In this document: piece after piece, positions 1 through 7,511 of the stretch
How the letters are laid out: every line of letters begins with the position of its first letter
How positions within the stretch are numbered: position 1 is the stretch's first letter
Origin: an uncultured Eubacteriales bacterium
GTDB lineage: Bacteria > Bacillota_A > Clostridia > Lachnospirales > Lachnospiraceae
Direction: 5' to 3'
Length of the DNA stretch: 9,684 bases
NCBI GenBank assembly: GCA_900321365.1
Contig: ONVT01000250.1
Location: 1-9,684, forward strand
The notes under the pieces: generated by a model
Told to the model about the DNA's origin: nothing
Databases searched by the model: none
What the model saw: only the letters and a program-made list of their open reading frames with translations
Program-made: the position numbers and the translations under genes

Positions 1-21
1 CCCGCTATGCGCGGCTTTTTT
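1..21 (+). terminator. Probable rho-independent terminator, left edge, truncated
   Basis: A short GC stem, CCGC at 2-5 pairing with GCGG at 11-14 around a TATGC loop, is followed by C and a run of six T at 16-21. The T run is on the plus strand, so it would end an unseen plus-strand gene to the left that converges on addA. The stem may extend beyond the window edge, so its true strength cannot be judged. On the minus strand it shows no T run and is unlikely to serve addA. Confidence 0.5.
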
Positions 22-40
22 GCCTGGCACACTCGAAGGA

Positions 41-85
41 AAATCCTGCGCAATCTGTACAAGTAATTTATATACAGTTCCTAAG
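41..85 (+). repeat. Intergenic repeat, copy 1 (downstream of addA)
   Basis: This 45-nt stretch matches the minus strand at 8789-8744 at about 37 of 46 aligned positions with one gap, counted by eye. Two blocks are identical: AAATCCTGCGCAAT (41-54) and ACAAGTAATTT (59-69). They are joined by a variable 4-nt segment and followed by a variable part ending in ACAG.TCCT and AAG. In this copy CTGTA (55-59) and TACAG (73-77) could pair around the conserved core. It lies between the left-edge terminator and the end of addA. Confidence 0.7.
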
Positions 86-104
86 CAATTACGTGACAGA
101 TCCC
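83..104 (+). repeat. Partial third unit of the intergenic repeat, overlapping the addA stop codon
   Basis: AAGCAATTACGTGACAG at 83-99 matches AAGTAATTTCGTGACAG of the copy after valS at 15 of 17 positions. It directly follows the related unit AAGTAATTTATATACAG at 61-77, with a 5-nt spacer (TTCCT), so the two form a degenerate tandem of 22-nt units. The second unit includes the TAA stop (minus strand, 91-89) and the last four or so codons of addA. It could be chance, but the match to the distant copy makes a shared origin plausible. Confidence 0.4.
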
Positions 105-3100
105 AGTTCCACCCGAACCGCACCGGGCAGGCTCAGGGAATAGAGCCAGGCCTCCTTTACAGGCATCCGCAGCAGCATCTTAAGCGCGTCTGCGTATAAT
201 TCAAACTGCGTGCGGTAGCGCCTGACCAGGCTTTCCTCGTCTCCGGGCGAGGCCCGGTCGGACTTGTAATCGACCAAGACCAGCTGATCGTCTTCGATAA
301 AGAACGCGTCGATGATTCCCTGGATCAGGATCTGCTCGCCTTCTCTCCACTCAGGGCGGATCAAAGATGCGTCCCGGCTTATGACAAACGGCTGCTCTCT
401 CCAGAGTTTCCCCTCAAGCGCGGCGCGCCTCATCCTCTCTGCCAGATCCGACTCCAGAAAATGCGCGATCTTTCCGGTATCCAGACCTGACGCCTCTTCC
501 TTCTGGATTTTATCACAATTGAGCATGGTTTCCAACAGTGCCCGGATCTGCTCCTTTGTGCGGTCTTTCGCAAAGTCCAGGCTTGCCAGAACCAGATGAT
601 ACGCAGTACCCATGTCTGTAACGGAAGGCCTCTCCTGACCGGAGGCTCCCTCCAGGAACCGGGGATGAGGAAACCTGATATCTTTTCCCGGATCTCTGTC
701 CTCCCTGAAGACCAGTGAGACGCCGTCCTGCGCAGACAGTTCTCCTTCCTCCTGCTGCAGGATCCGCCGCATCTCCGCGGCATAGCCTTCGTGCTTGATC
801 TCCGACACAGACAGCTTGCCCGGCATCTGCTCCCGGCCCTCAGGCCACGGATCCGGAATGGCAAGCATGGTTTCCAGTCGCTTTCGCAGGGCGGGGTCTG
901 ACACCGCATCCACGTCTGTCTCCAGAAGATCCTCCAGACGCCTTTCCTCCTCCTGTGCCCTGGCGCTGCCCTCTGACAGGAGTCCGGCGCCTGTACGGAT
1001 CAGGAATCTCCCGGGAAGGTCCTCCACCTCCGTCTTCCGGAAGGCGGCGCCTTCCCACCTGCCACTGTCAAAGAAATCCCGCTCCGCCCCATGCCGCGAC
1101 AGTGAGGCAAGAACCCAATCCAGCATCCCCGACGCATTCGTGACGACGCTTCCGGGGAGCATCTTCCCGGGGAAGGAGCGGCAGGAAAGCGCCTTCTCCA
1201 CCGCCTTCTGCCTGCTCTGTACGCATCCGGTCAGCACCAGCTTCTGCTCCGCGCGCGTCATGGCCACATAGAGCACACGCATCTCTTCCCCGATCGAATC
1301 CCGCATGATGCAGTCTGCGATGGCACTCCGGATCCGGTTCTCCATCTTTCCGCGAAGCTGTGCATCCCGATAGTCCAGCCCCGCCCCCAGACGCTCATGC
1401 AGAACAAGAGGCCCCCTCGCGTCCTGGAGATTGAACCGTTTGTTCAGTCCGCAGACAAAGACAACCGGAAACTCCAGTCCCTTGCTTTTGTGCATGGTCA
1501 TGATGCGGACCAGGTTCTCTCTCCCCGCTCCTGTACCTGCCTGGCCGATGTCCTTCTGCGCCTTCCTGAGTTTTTCGATATACCGGACAAAATGAAACAG
1601 TCCCCGGTAGCTGGTCTCCTCATAGGAGATGGCCATATCCACCAGAAGAGCAAGGTTCGCCTTCTTCTGCCGACCGCCCCTTGTCGCGCTGATCCTCTCC
1701 TCGTAGTGTGTCTCATCGAATATCCGCCACAGCAGAACATGGATCGGCGTATCCCGGACAAGGCCCCGTAGCCTTTTTGTCATATCGATGAAATGACCCA
1801 GCTTCTGCCGGATCACGGGATCCTTCCCCGATTCCCTGTACCTGAGCACCACGTCATACAGCGGCCCCTTCCCCATCCCGGACCGGATCATGGACAGCTC
1901 CCGGGAGCTCATCTCCCCGATCATGGAACACAGTGACGCCGCGAGGGGGATATCCTGCCGGGGATTGTCCAGCACACTCAGGTAGGCAAGGATCGTGCGC
2001 ACCTCAGCAGCGTCGAAATACCCGGTGCTGGCGTCCGGACGGTTCGGGATCCCGTATTCATCCAGAACCCTGGAGAACGTCTCCGCCCAGATGGCGGCGG
2101 TGCGCAGAAGGATCGTGATATCCCTGAACTTCACAGGCCTGGATAATCCCTGTCCTCTGTCAAAAACCTGGTCCTTTCCCACCATGTCAAGAATGCGCTG
2201 CGCGACGGCCTCAGCTTCCGCCTCCGCCATTCCTGACGCTCCGGGAACGTCATCCGGCTCCACCAGGAGAATCTCCGGAAGGAAGGAGATATCCTGCAGC
2301 GGATATTCATAGCCCGGCTTCAGCTCCTGGCCGGAAGTGTATTCCACTCCCCCGATCTGTCTTTGCATGATCTGGGAGAAGACCAGGTTGACAGCATCCA
2401 GGACGCAGGAGCGGCTGCGGAAATTCTGATGAAGATCGATCCTCCGCTCGGGGGCATCCTCCGCGAAAGACCAGGACTCGGCCTTCTCCAGGAAAATGCG
2501 CGTATCCGCCATCCGGAAACGGTAGATGCTCTGCTTCATGTCGCCGACCATGAACCTGCCCCCGTCCCGCGCGATGCTGCCGAGCAGGATCTCCTGGACG
2601 CGGTTGGAATCCTGGTACTCGTCGATATAGATCTCCTTAAAAAAATCAGTCACCTCCCGGGCCAGGCGGGTTCTCACATAGCTGCCTTCCTCATCAAGGA
2701 CAGGCATCCCCTCTTCGTCCACACAGATCAGCACCCTCAGGGCCCAGTGAGCGACATCCGGAAAGTCCGCGATCCTCCTTGTCTCCTTCTCCCTGGAAAA
2801 AAGCTCCTCGAACCTGTCTGTCAGGCGGACCAGGACATCCATGTACCGTCCGCTCGAAAGGCGCATGGCATCAATCTGCTCTTCGGAGGCGAAGAAGAAG
2901 CGTTCTGTCAGAGCGTCCAGTTCCTTCTTCGCACGGTCCCGGATGCCCTTCACCTGCTTCTCCAGAACCGCGTCGACCGGGGGCGCCTCCTTCCCCCTCT
3001 TTTTTGACCCGGGCCTTTTCCAGGAAAAATCTCTCAGAAGATCTGAAATCTCCTCCATCCGTCCGCACTTCACCAGTTTTTCCAGAAGAGCTTCATGATC

Positions 3101-3859
3101 CTCCATCGCAAGCGTATAATGATACGGTCCTCCCGGCGCCGTGCACGCTGACAGCCCCTCCCGGATGCTTTGAAGGATTTCCTCAAGGCGAATGCGGATG
3201 CCGGAAAACAGGTCCTTCATCCATTCACCGCTGCATGCATCCCCCCTGTACTGGTCTGCGCATTTTCTCCTCCACATCCGGGGAAACTCATGAGACATGG
3301 AAAAATCGTAGAAGCCAAGGATCAGGTCCTCGAGGCCCTCGTCGAATCTTCCCGGCGCGTAGAGGTTCGCAAATTCAAGGAAGCTCTCTCTTGCTTCCTC
3401 ATCCGGATCCACACAGCTCTCTTCGATCACGCGGGATACCGTCTCCGACTGGAGCAGCTTCAGTTCTCCCTCCTGGGCAATGCGGAAGGAAGGATCAATT
3501 CCAAGCTCGTCAGCATGGTCAAGGACAATCTCCCTGCAGAACCGGTCAATCGTCTCGATATGGTCGCCCGCAAGCAGGGAGAGCTGGCGCATGGCATTGC
3601 GCGCCCTGCGATGATCTTCCCCTGCCGCCTCCTCCTCCAGCCTTAAGCGGATCTTTTCCCTCAGCGACGCGGCGGCTGCATTTGTGAAGGTCACCACGAG
3701 CAGCCGGTCGATGTCAGTCTCAGAATCCGGATCCAGAATCTTTTCCAGGATCCGCTGCACGAGAACCGTGGTCTTGCCCGAACCCGCGGCGGCGCTCACC
3801 AGGAGGCTCTGCCCCCTCGAAGCAATCACCTGTCTTTGTTCCTTCGTCCACTCAGGCAT
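89..3859 (-). CDS. addA: AddA, helicase-nuclease subunit of the AddAB double-strand-break repair complex
   Basis: AddA is the ATP-driven 3'-5' UvrD/Rep-type (SF1A) helicase and one of the two nucleases of AddAB, the Firmicute counterpart of RecBCD. The complex unwinds and resects double-strand ends in the cytoplasm and prepares 3' tails for RecA. The 1256 residues show the expected motif series: Walker A AAAGSGKT at 23-30, motif Ia VVTFTNAAA near 55-63, Walker B IDEYQDS at 412-418, motif III VGDMKQSIYRFR at 438-449, motif IV LHQNFRS at 476-482, motif V around IMTMHKSKGLEF at 786-797, and motif VI RVLYVAMTRAEQKL at 861-874. The C-terminal RecB-family nuclease is complete: GTAYH (H1088), GIIDAF (D1184), VDYK (D1197, K1199) and QFELY (Q1218, Y1222). 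Length is normal for the family. The start at 3859 is supported by the family-typical opening WTKEQRQVI and a strong ribosome binding site. It overlaps the end of addB by 8 nt, which suggests coupled translation. No frameshift or missing key residue was seen. Confidence 0.97.
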   Translation of the reverse strand: MPEWTKEQRQVIASRGQSLLVSAAAGSGKTTVLVQRILEKILDPDSETDIDRLLVVTFTNAAAASLREKIRLRLEEEAAGEDHRRARNAMRQLSLLAGDHIETIDRFCREIVLDHADELGIDPSFRIAQEGELKLLQSETVSRVIEESCVDPDEEARESFLEFANLYAPGRFDEGLEDLILGFYDFSMSHEFPRMWRRKCADQYRGDACSGEWMKDLFSGIRIRLEEILQSIREGLSACTAPGGPYHYTLAMEDHEALLEKLVKCGRMEEISDLLRDFSWKRPGSKKRGKEAPPVDAVLEKQVKGIRDRAKKELDALTERFFFASEEQIDAMRLSSGRYMDVLVRLTDRFEELFSREKETRRIADFPDVAHWALRVLICVDEEGMPVLDEEGSYVRTRLAREVTDFFKEIYIDEYQDSNRVQEILLGSIARDGGRFMVGDMKQSIYRFRMADTRIFLEKAESWSFAEDAPERRIDLHQNFRSRSCVLDAVNLVFSQIMQRQIGGVEYTSGQELKPGYEYPLQDISFLPEILLVEPDDVPGASGMAEAEAEAVAQRILDMVGKDQVFDRGQGLSRPVKFRDITILLRTAAIWAETFSRVLDEYGIPNRPDASTGYFDAAEVRTILAYLSVLDNPRQDIPLAASLCSMIGEMSSRELSMIRSGMGKGPLYDVVLRYRESGKDPVIRQKLGHFIDMTKRLRGLVRDTPIHVLLWRIFDETHYEERISATRGGRQKKANLALLVDMAISYEETSYRGLFHFVRYIEKLRKAQKDIGQAGTGAGRENLVRIMTMHKSKGLEFPVVFVCGLNKRFNLQDARGPLVLHERLGAGLDYRDAQLRGKMENRIRSAIADCIMRDSIGEEMRVLYVAMTRAEQKLVLTGCVQSRQKAVEKALSCRSFPGKMLPGSVVTNASGMLDWVLASLSRHGAERDFFDSGRWEGAAFRKTEVEDLPGRFLIRTGAGLLSEGSARAQEEERRLEDLLETDVDAVSDPALRKRLETMLAIPDPWPEGREQMPGKLSVSEIKHEGYAAEMRRILQQEEGELSAQDGVSLVFREDRDPGKDIRFPHPRFLEGASGQERPSVTDMGTAYHLVLASLDFAKDRTKEQIRALLETMLNCDKIQKEEASGLDTGKIAHFLESDLAERMRRAALEGKLWREQPFVISRDASLIRPEWREGEQILIQGIIDAFFIEDDQLVLVDYKSDRASPGDEESLVRRYRTQFELYADALKMLLRMPVKEAWLYSLSLPGAVRVELGSVT

Positions 3860-6800
3860 CTTCCACCCCCTCCTGAACCGTCTGCTCTATGATCTCCCAG
3901 CTTTCGGCCGCGCTTCTCTTCGCCTTTTCCCGGTATCCCGTTCCCTTCCTGCGCGGATCAAACCCGCAGACATCCCGGTAGGGACACCAGGTGCAGGCGG
4001 TGCTGTTCGAATCCAGCATGGCCGGATTCGGGACAATCTGTCCGGAGAGAATCGAGGCCGCGCTCCTCCGCATACGGTCCCTGGAATAGCTCCTGAGCAG
4101 GTTAAACTGACGGTCCGTTACCACTCCGGCGCTGCTGCGCACGTCCCCGGGGTTTGAGTTCCTTGTGACCGGGATGACCAGCGACGCGCCCGCCTCCCAC
4201 GGCGACGTGTCAAGCCTCTCCAGCACATCCTTCCTGCCGTTGACAAGTCCCTTTACCCGCATGCTGCGGACAACGGCGTCCTCCGCCTCCTCTTTCGTCA
4301 TGGCCGGCGTCATGCTGATGACAGGATCCTGGAGGGAGCAGTAAAATGCGCCGGCGCACACGATCTCTCTGCCCGGGTTCCGCCTCTTCTCCAGCTGCGC
4401 TGCCGCGTCCAGATAGACAAACAGCTGAAGCTGCTCTCCCTCGATCAGGCTTTCCAGGTCGATGTCCCTGGAGGAGGACTTATAGTCCACGATCTTCACA
4501 TAGAGCCGTTCTCCTTCCCCTTCACACTCGTCAATCCGGTCAATCTTCCCGCCAAGACGCATCCTGGCCCCTCCCGGAAGGCTGTCAATCCAGACGCCGT
4601 CCTCCTCTTCCCCGCCGAAGGGCAGCTCAAAATATACCGGCTCAAAGGCACCCGTGCAGATCTGGCGCTGGATCGTCTTCACGGAGCGAAGCAGAATCCT
4701 CTCACAGCGGTCCAGGATCTGTGCCGACCGGCCGCTGTCCCGGTAGAGATCCTGTCTGCGTTCCAGCTCCACGGCCTCCTGCAGGGATTCACGCGCCAGA
4801 TCGTCCCTTGACGTATCCGTCAGCGTGCGCCAGCTGGAACCGGTCTGGCGAAGCTTCTGTGAGAAAACTTCGATCGCCCGGTGGAGAAGGGAGCCCAGGT
4901 CCACGGCGCGGACGGCAAACTCCTCCCTCTCTCTCAGCTCCAGGCCGTAATCGGCAAAGTGCCGGAACGCACAGAGCGCAAATTCCTCCAGCCTGGTGAC
5001 GCTTCCGTGCAGAACAGTTCCGTAAAGGGCAAGCGCCGTCTCCTGGTCAAGGTCAGAGGGCAGAACTTCCACGGAAAGCTTTTTCAGGCACCCTTCGGCG
5101 TCAGAATCCCACTTTTCCTCATGCTTTTTGAGCAGGCGGACCAGTTCCCTGAGTCCTGGTTCATTCCAGTCTGCCGCCAGGCTGTCCCCATACAGGTAAT
5201 CGCTCAGGACCTGTGACAGAACCACTCCCGCGGTTCTTTGGGACGTGACACTCTCAAAGGGAACGGCAGAGGACGCGTTTACCCATGCCGCTTTCGGAAA
5301 CATCGCCAGAATGCCGGAGAGGATGCCGGACGGGCGCATTTCCTCCGCGTTTCTTCCTGCCATGGACCAGGAGAGGTAAAGGGAGTGTGTCGGCTTCGTC
5401 AGGGCCAGGTACAGATAAAACTGCTGGATGTCCGCTTCCTCTCTCACCGTAGGAGACAGGCGCATATTCCTTGCGCTCAGGTATTCCCGCTCCGGATCCG
5501 TGAGGATGCCCCCGGCTGTCTTCCTCTTCGGGACGAAGCCGTCATTCAGGCCCAGAAAGAGAACCACGCTGACGTCCTCCAGCCGGGACCGGGTAAGGTC
5601 GCCGACCTGCACCTGGTCGATCCCGCGCGGCAGGATCCCGATCCTGGCCTCTGAAAATCCCGCGCGGAGAATCTCCGCAAACTGCCCCCTGGTCACGCTC
5701 TCCTCCCCCATCAGAAGCGCTGCTTCATCCAGGACACCGGAAATAACGCCCAGAACGGCGGCGTATTCCTGTGCCCGGTCCTCACGGGCGTCTTCCCTGC
5801 ACTTCAGACTCAGCTCATCAAGCTTTTCCGGCAGCTCAAAGGCAAGAAGAAGCTGCCAGAGCGCTTCCGCGTACCGGTCAAAACGCTCCCTCCCCTTCTT
5901 CATGACCTCCGCAAAAGGTCCGAACCGCTGCATGAAAAATGCGCGTGCTTTTTCAGCCTCTTGTCTCAGGGCGCTGCCGCCTTCCCTTGTCTGCCGCTCA
6001 AATGCGGCCGCCCACATTTTATGGCCGCGGATCCCTGCCGCAAGGAGATAATTCTCCAGGAGGTCCGCCTGGGCGCTTTCCGGATCCAGCGCAAGGCCGG
6101 TGCGCAGCAGCGCCATGACACTCTCATAGGAGAAATTCTTCTCCACCACATCGATCGCGCAGCGCACGAATTCAAATGCCGGGTTCATGACGGCCGCTAA
6201 GGAGCGGTCAATGTAACAGGGAATCGCATAGACCGCCATTGCCCTGCGGACATACTCCGCGTATTCCTTCAGGCTGCCACAGACGATGGCTATCTCCCTG
6301 CAGCGAACGCCCTGCCCGATCAGCTCCCGGATCGTAACCGCGGCTGAGACCGCCTCATCCCATGGATCCGCACACTGTCTCAGGAAGATCTCGTGCCGTG
6401 TATCAGCTCCCGGGAAAGGGCGCCTCCCCTCCCTGCCGGGGCGCAGAAGATGGCGTTCAAGCCACCACAGTTCCCCGCCCTCCCTGTGCCTTGAGACATT
6501 TCCACCGGGAACAGGAAGAAAGCTCATCCCCACCTTCGCTTCCTCCGCGCAGGATCTGAGTGAACGGATGGTCCCTGCGCTCAGGGCAAAGAGGCCGGAA
6601 TGCTCCACACTCTTCTGGACCTCTTCCGGGTCGATCGTCACAGTTACAAAGACATCACCGGCGGTTTTCAGGAGCGCGGTAATCACCGAAAGCTGCGCGG
6701 GGGTCAGCCCGGTGAAGCCGTCAAGGCAGAATACGGTTCCCCTGAGAGTCTCATCAAGGCCGATCTTCCCGGCAAGCACCCTCAGCAGCTTTTCTCCCGT

Positions 6801-7334
6801 GATAAAATGATCCTCCTGATAGCGCTCGAAGGCTTCCTGAAGAAGCGCGATCTCCGACAGCTTGCGCGCAAGCGCGGGTCGCGCTCCCGACTCCTCAACT
6901 GCGCGCTCCATGTTTTTCAGGTCCTGCGGCCCGATTCCGTACTGATCCAGCTCTGACAGGATCGACTTCATCTCCCCCAGGACGCCGGGACGGTCCAGTA
7001 CGCCTGAAAGCAGCGGGATCCCCGCGCCCTCCCTTGCTGCGATCAGCCGAAGGAGCAGCACCTTGCCGGTCTCGGACAGAATCTGGCGCCTTGCCACACC
7101 CGTCTGCTCAAAGACACGGTATGCAAGACGTGTGAAGCTCAGGACATCGATGTTCCAGATTCCTCCCCGTTCACTCATCGAAACGAGCGCCCTCTGCGTC
7201 TGCAGTGTGTTCTGCTCCGGCACAAGGACGATATAACGCCCTGAGGGGTGCTGCTGCGCTTCGTTCAGCACCCTTTGAAACAGCATATGGCTCTTACCGC
7301 TTCCCGACGGGCCGGGTATCAGGACCAGGGACAT
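3852..7334 (-). CDS. addB: AddB, nuclease and iron-sulfur subunit of the AddAB complex
   Basis: AddB is the second subunit of AddAB. In the family it has an inactivated helicase-like fold that reads Chi sequences, plus a C-terminal RecB-like nuclease that cuts the other strand and is held by a 4Fe-4S cluster. The 1160-residue protein begins with a Walker A motif, GPSGSGKS, at 8-15. Its nuclease residues are all present: GSLLH (H818), GKIDRID (D932), VDYK (D950, K952) and QLFVY (Q970, Y974). The four cluster cysteines are C788 (in LEEFALCAF), C1114, C1117 and C1123, giving the diagnostic C-x2-C-x5-C at the C terminus with the first cysteine before the nuclease core. This layout and length match the Bacillus type of AddB. 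The start at 7334 puts the P-loop at the usual distance from the N terminus and follows a strong ribosome binding site. A promoter inside the upstream hairpin probably drives addB and addA together. The last 8 nt overlap addA. Nothing looks damaged. Confidence 0.97.
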   Translation of the reverse strand: MSLVLIPGPSGSGKSHMLFQRVLNEAQQHPSGRYIVLVPEQNTLQTQRALVSMSERGGIWNIDVLSFTRLAYRVFEQTGVARRQILSETGKVLLLRLIAAREGAGIPLLSGVLDRPGVLGEMKSILSELDQYGIGPQDLKNMERAVEESGARPALARKLSEIALLQEAFERYQEDHFITGEKLLRVLAGKIGLDETLRGTVFCLDGFTGLTPAQLSVITALLKTAGDVFVTVTIDPEEVQKSVEHSGLFALSAGTIRSLRSCAEEAKVGMSFLPVPGGNVSRHREGGELWWLERHLLRPGREGRRPFPGADTRHEIFLRQCADPWDEAVSAAVTIRELIGQGVRCREIAIVCGSLKEYAEYVRRAMAVYAIPCYIDRSLAAVMNPAFEFVRCAIDVVEKNFSYESVMALLRTGLALDPESAQADLLENYLLAAGIRGHKMWAAAFERQTREGGSALRQEAEKARAFFMQRFGPFAEVMKKGRERFDRYAEALWQLLLAFELPEKLDELSLKCREDAREDRAQEYAAVLGVISGVLDEAALLMGEESVTRGQFAEILRAGFSEARIGILPRGIDQVQVGDLTRSRLEDVSVVLFLGLNDGFVPKRKTAGGILTDPEREYLSARNMRLSPTVREEADIQQFYLYLALTKPTHSLYLSWSMAGRNAEEMRPSGILSGILAMFPKAAWVNASSAVPFESVTSQRTAGVVLSQVLSDYLYGDSLAADWNEPGLRELVRLLKKHEEKWDSDAEGCLKKLSVEVLPSDLDQETALALYGTVLHGSVTRLEEFALCAFRHFADYGLELREREEFAVRAVDLGSLLHRAIEVFSQKLRQTGSSWRTLTDTSRDDLARESLQEAVELERRQDLYRDSGRSAQILDRCERILLRSVKTIQRQICTGAFEPVYFELPFGGEEEDGVWIDSLPGGARMRLGGKIDRIDECEGEGERLYVKIVDYKSSSRDIDLESLIEGEQLQLFVYLDAAAQLEKRRNPGREIVCAGAFYCSLQDPVISMTPAMTKEEAEDAVVRSMRVKGLVNGRKDVLERLDTSPWEAGASLVIPVTRNSNPGDVRSSAGVVTDRQFNLLRSYSRDRMRRSAASILSGQIVPNPAMLDSNSTACTWCPYRDVCGFDPRRKGTGYREKAKRSAAESWEIIEQTVQEGVEDA
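3866..3874 (-). promoter_or_regulatory. Ribosome binding site of addA inside the end of addB
   Basis: The minus strand reads AGGAGGGGG followed by a 6-nt spacer, TGGAAG, and ATG at 3859. It lies within the last codons of addB (QEGVEDA), so addA can be started by ribosomes finishing addB. This fixes the addA start and supports one bicistronic message. Confidence 0.85.
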
Positions 7335-7338
7335 GGAA

Positions 7339-7347
7339 CCCCTCCTT
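7339..7347 (-). promoter_or_regulatory. Ribosome binding site of addB
   Basis: The minus strand reads AAGGAGGGG, ending 4 nt before the ATG at 7334; the AAGGAGG core is 6 nt from the start. This supports the chosen start, which also puts the P-loop at the normal distance from the N terminus. Confidence 0.85.
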
Positions 7348-7370
7348 CATTCTCACTTTATTCTGAAAGT

Positions 7371-7399
7371 ATAATACCGCAGGCAAAGCGCGCAATCAA
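7371..7399 (-). promoter_or_regulatory. Predicted sigma-A-type promoter for addBA
   Basis: On the minus strand TTGATT (7399-7394, 4 of 6 to TTGACA) is followed by a 17-nt spacer and TATTAT (7376-7371, 5 of 6 to TATAAT). Transcription would start near 7364, giving a leader of about 30 nt before addB. The -35 box falls mostly in the loop of the hairpin at 7373-7422, and the -10 box begins at the hairpin foot. No other promoter of similar quality was seen before addB. Confidence 0.6.
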
Positions 7400-7422
7400 A
7401 TGCGTGCTTTGCCTGCGGTATT
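7373..7422 (-). terminator. 22-bp hairpin after the YARHG gene, likely terminator
   Basis: Bases 7373-7389 (AATACCGCAGGCAAAGC) are perfectly complementary to 7406-7422, and 7390-7394 pair with 7401-7405 with one G-T pair, leaving a 6-nt loop, ATCAAA. In the minus direction the stem is followed by a T-rich but interrupted TATACTTTC, so it probably ends the YARHG transcript, about 90 nt after its stop. In the plus direction there is no T run. The weak T tract means efficiency is uncertain. Confidence 0.6.
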
Positions 7423-7430
7423 GCAGCTGC

Positions 7431-7481
7431 GACGGTTCGTTAAAAATCAAACCCTGTCAAACCCGTGGCTGAAGAACCGCC
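7431..7481 (-). repeat. Inverted repeat with internal 8-nt direct repeat in the YARHG 3' region
   Basis: On the minus strand GGCGGTTC (7481-7474) can pair with GAACCGTC (7438-7431), 8 bp with one G-U pair, around a 35-nt loop. The loop holds two copies of GGGTTTGA (minus strand; 7464-7457 and 7454-7447) separated by CA. Together with the hairpin at 7373-7422 this fills most of the space between the YARHG stop and addB. Function is not known; a structured 3' UTR or a remnant of a dispersed repeat are both possible. Confidence 0.4.
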
Positions 7482-7511
7482 TCCATGAGATGCCACCGCC
7501 CGGGTCTGAGA

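Noticed and set aside
2779..3687. A 302-codon plus-strand open frame opposite addA, and other plus-strand frames of 150-217 codons opposite addA and addB
   Set aside because: They are antisense to genes with complete motif sets, have low-complexity Pro/Ser/Arg/Gly-rich translations typical of GC-rich shadow frames, and have no recognisable domain.
89..7334. AddAB as part of a novel defence island
   Set aside because: Both subunits are of ordinary length with all usual motifs, and the neighbours are valS and a secreted protein; nothing suggests a defence system beyond the housekeeping role of AddAB.
7248..7472. A 74-codon plus-strand frame crossing the addB start and the hairpin region
   Set aside because: It overlaps the addB N terminus and the palindrome, has no evident ribosome binding site of its own and no recognisable domain.
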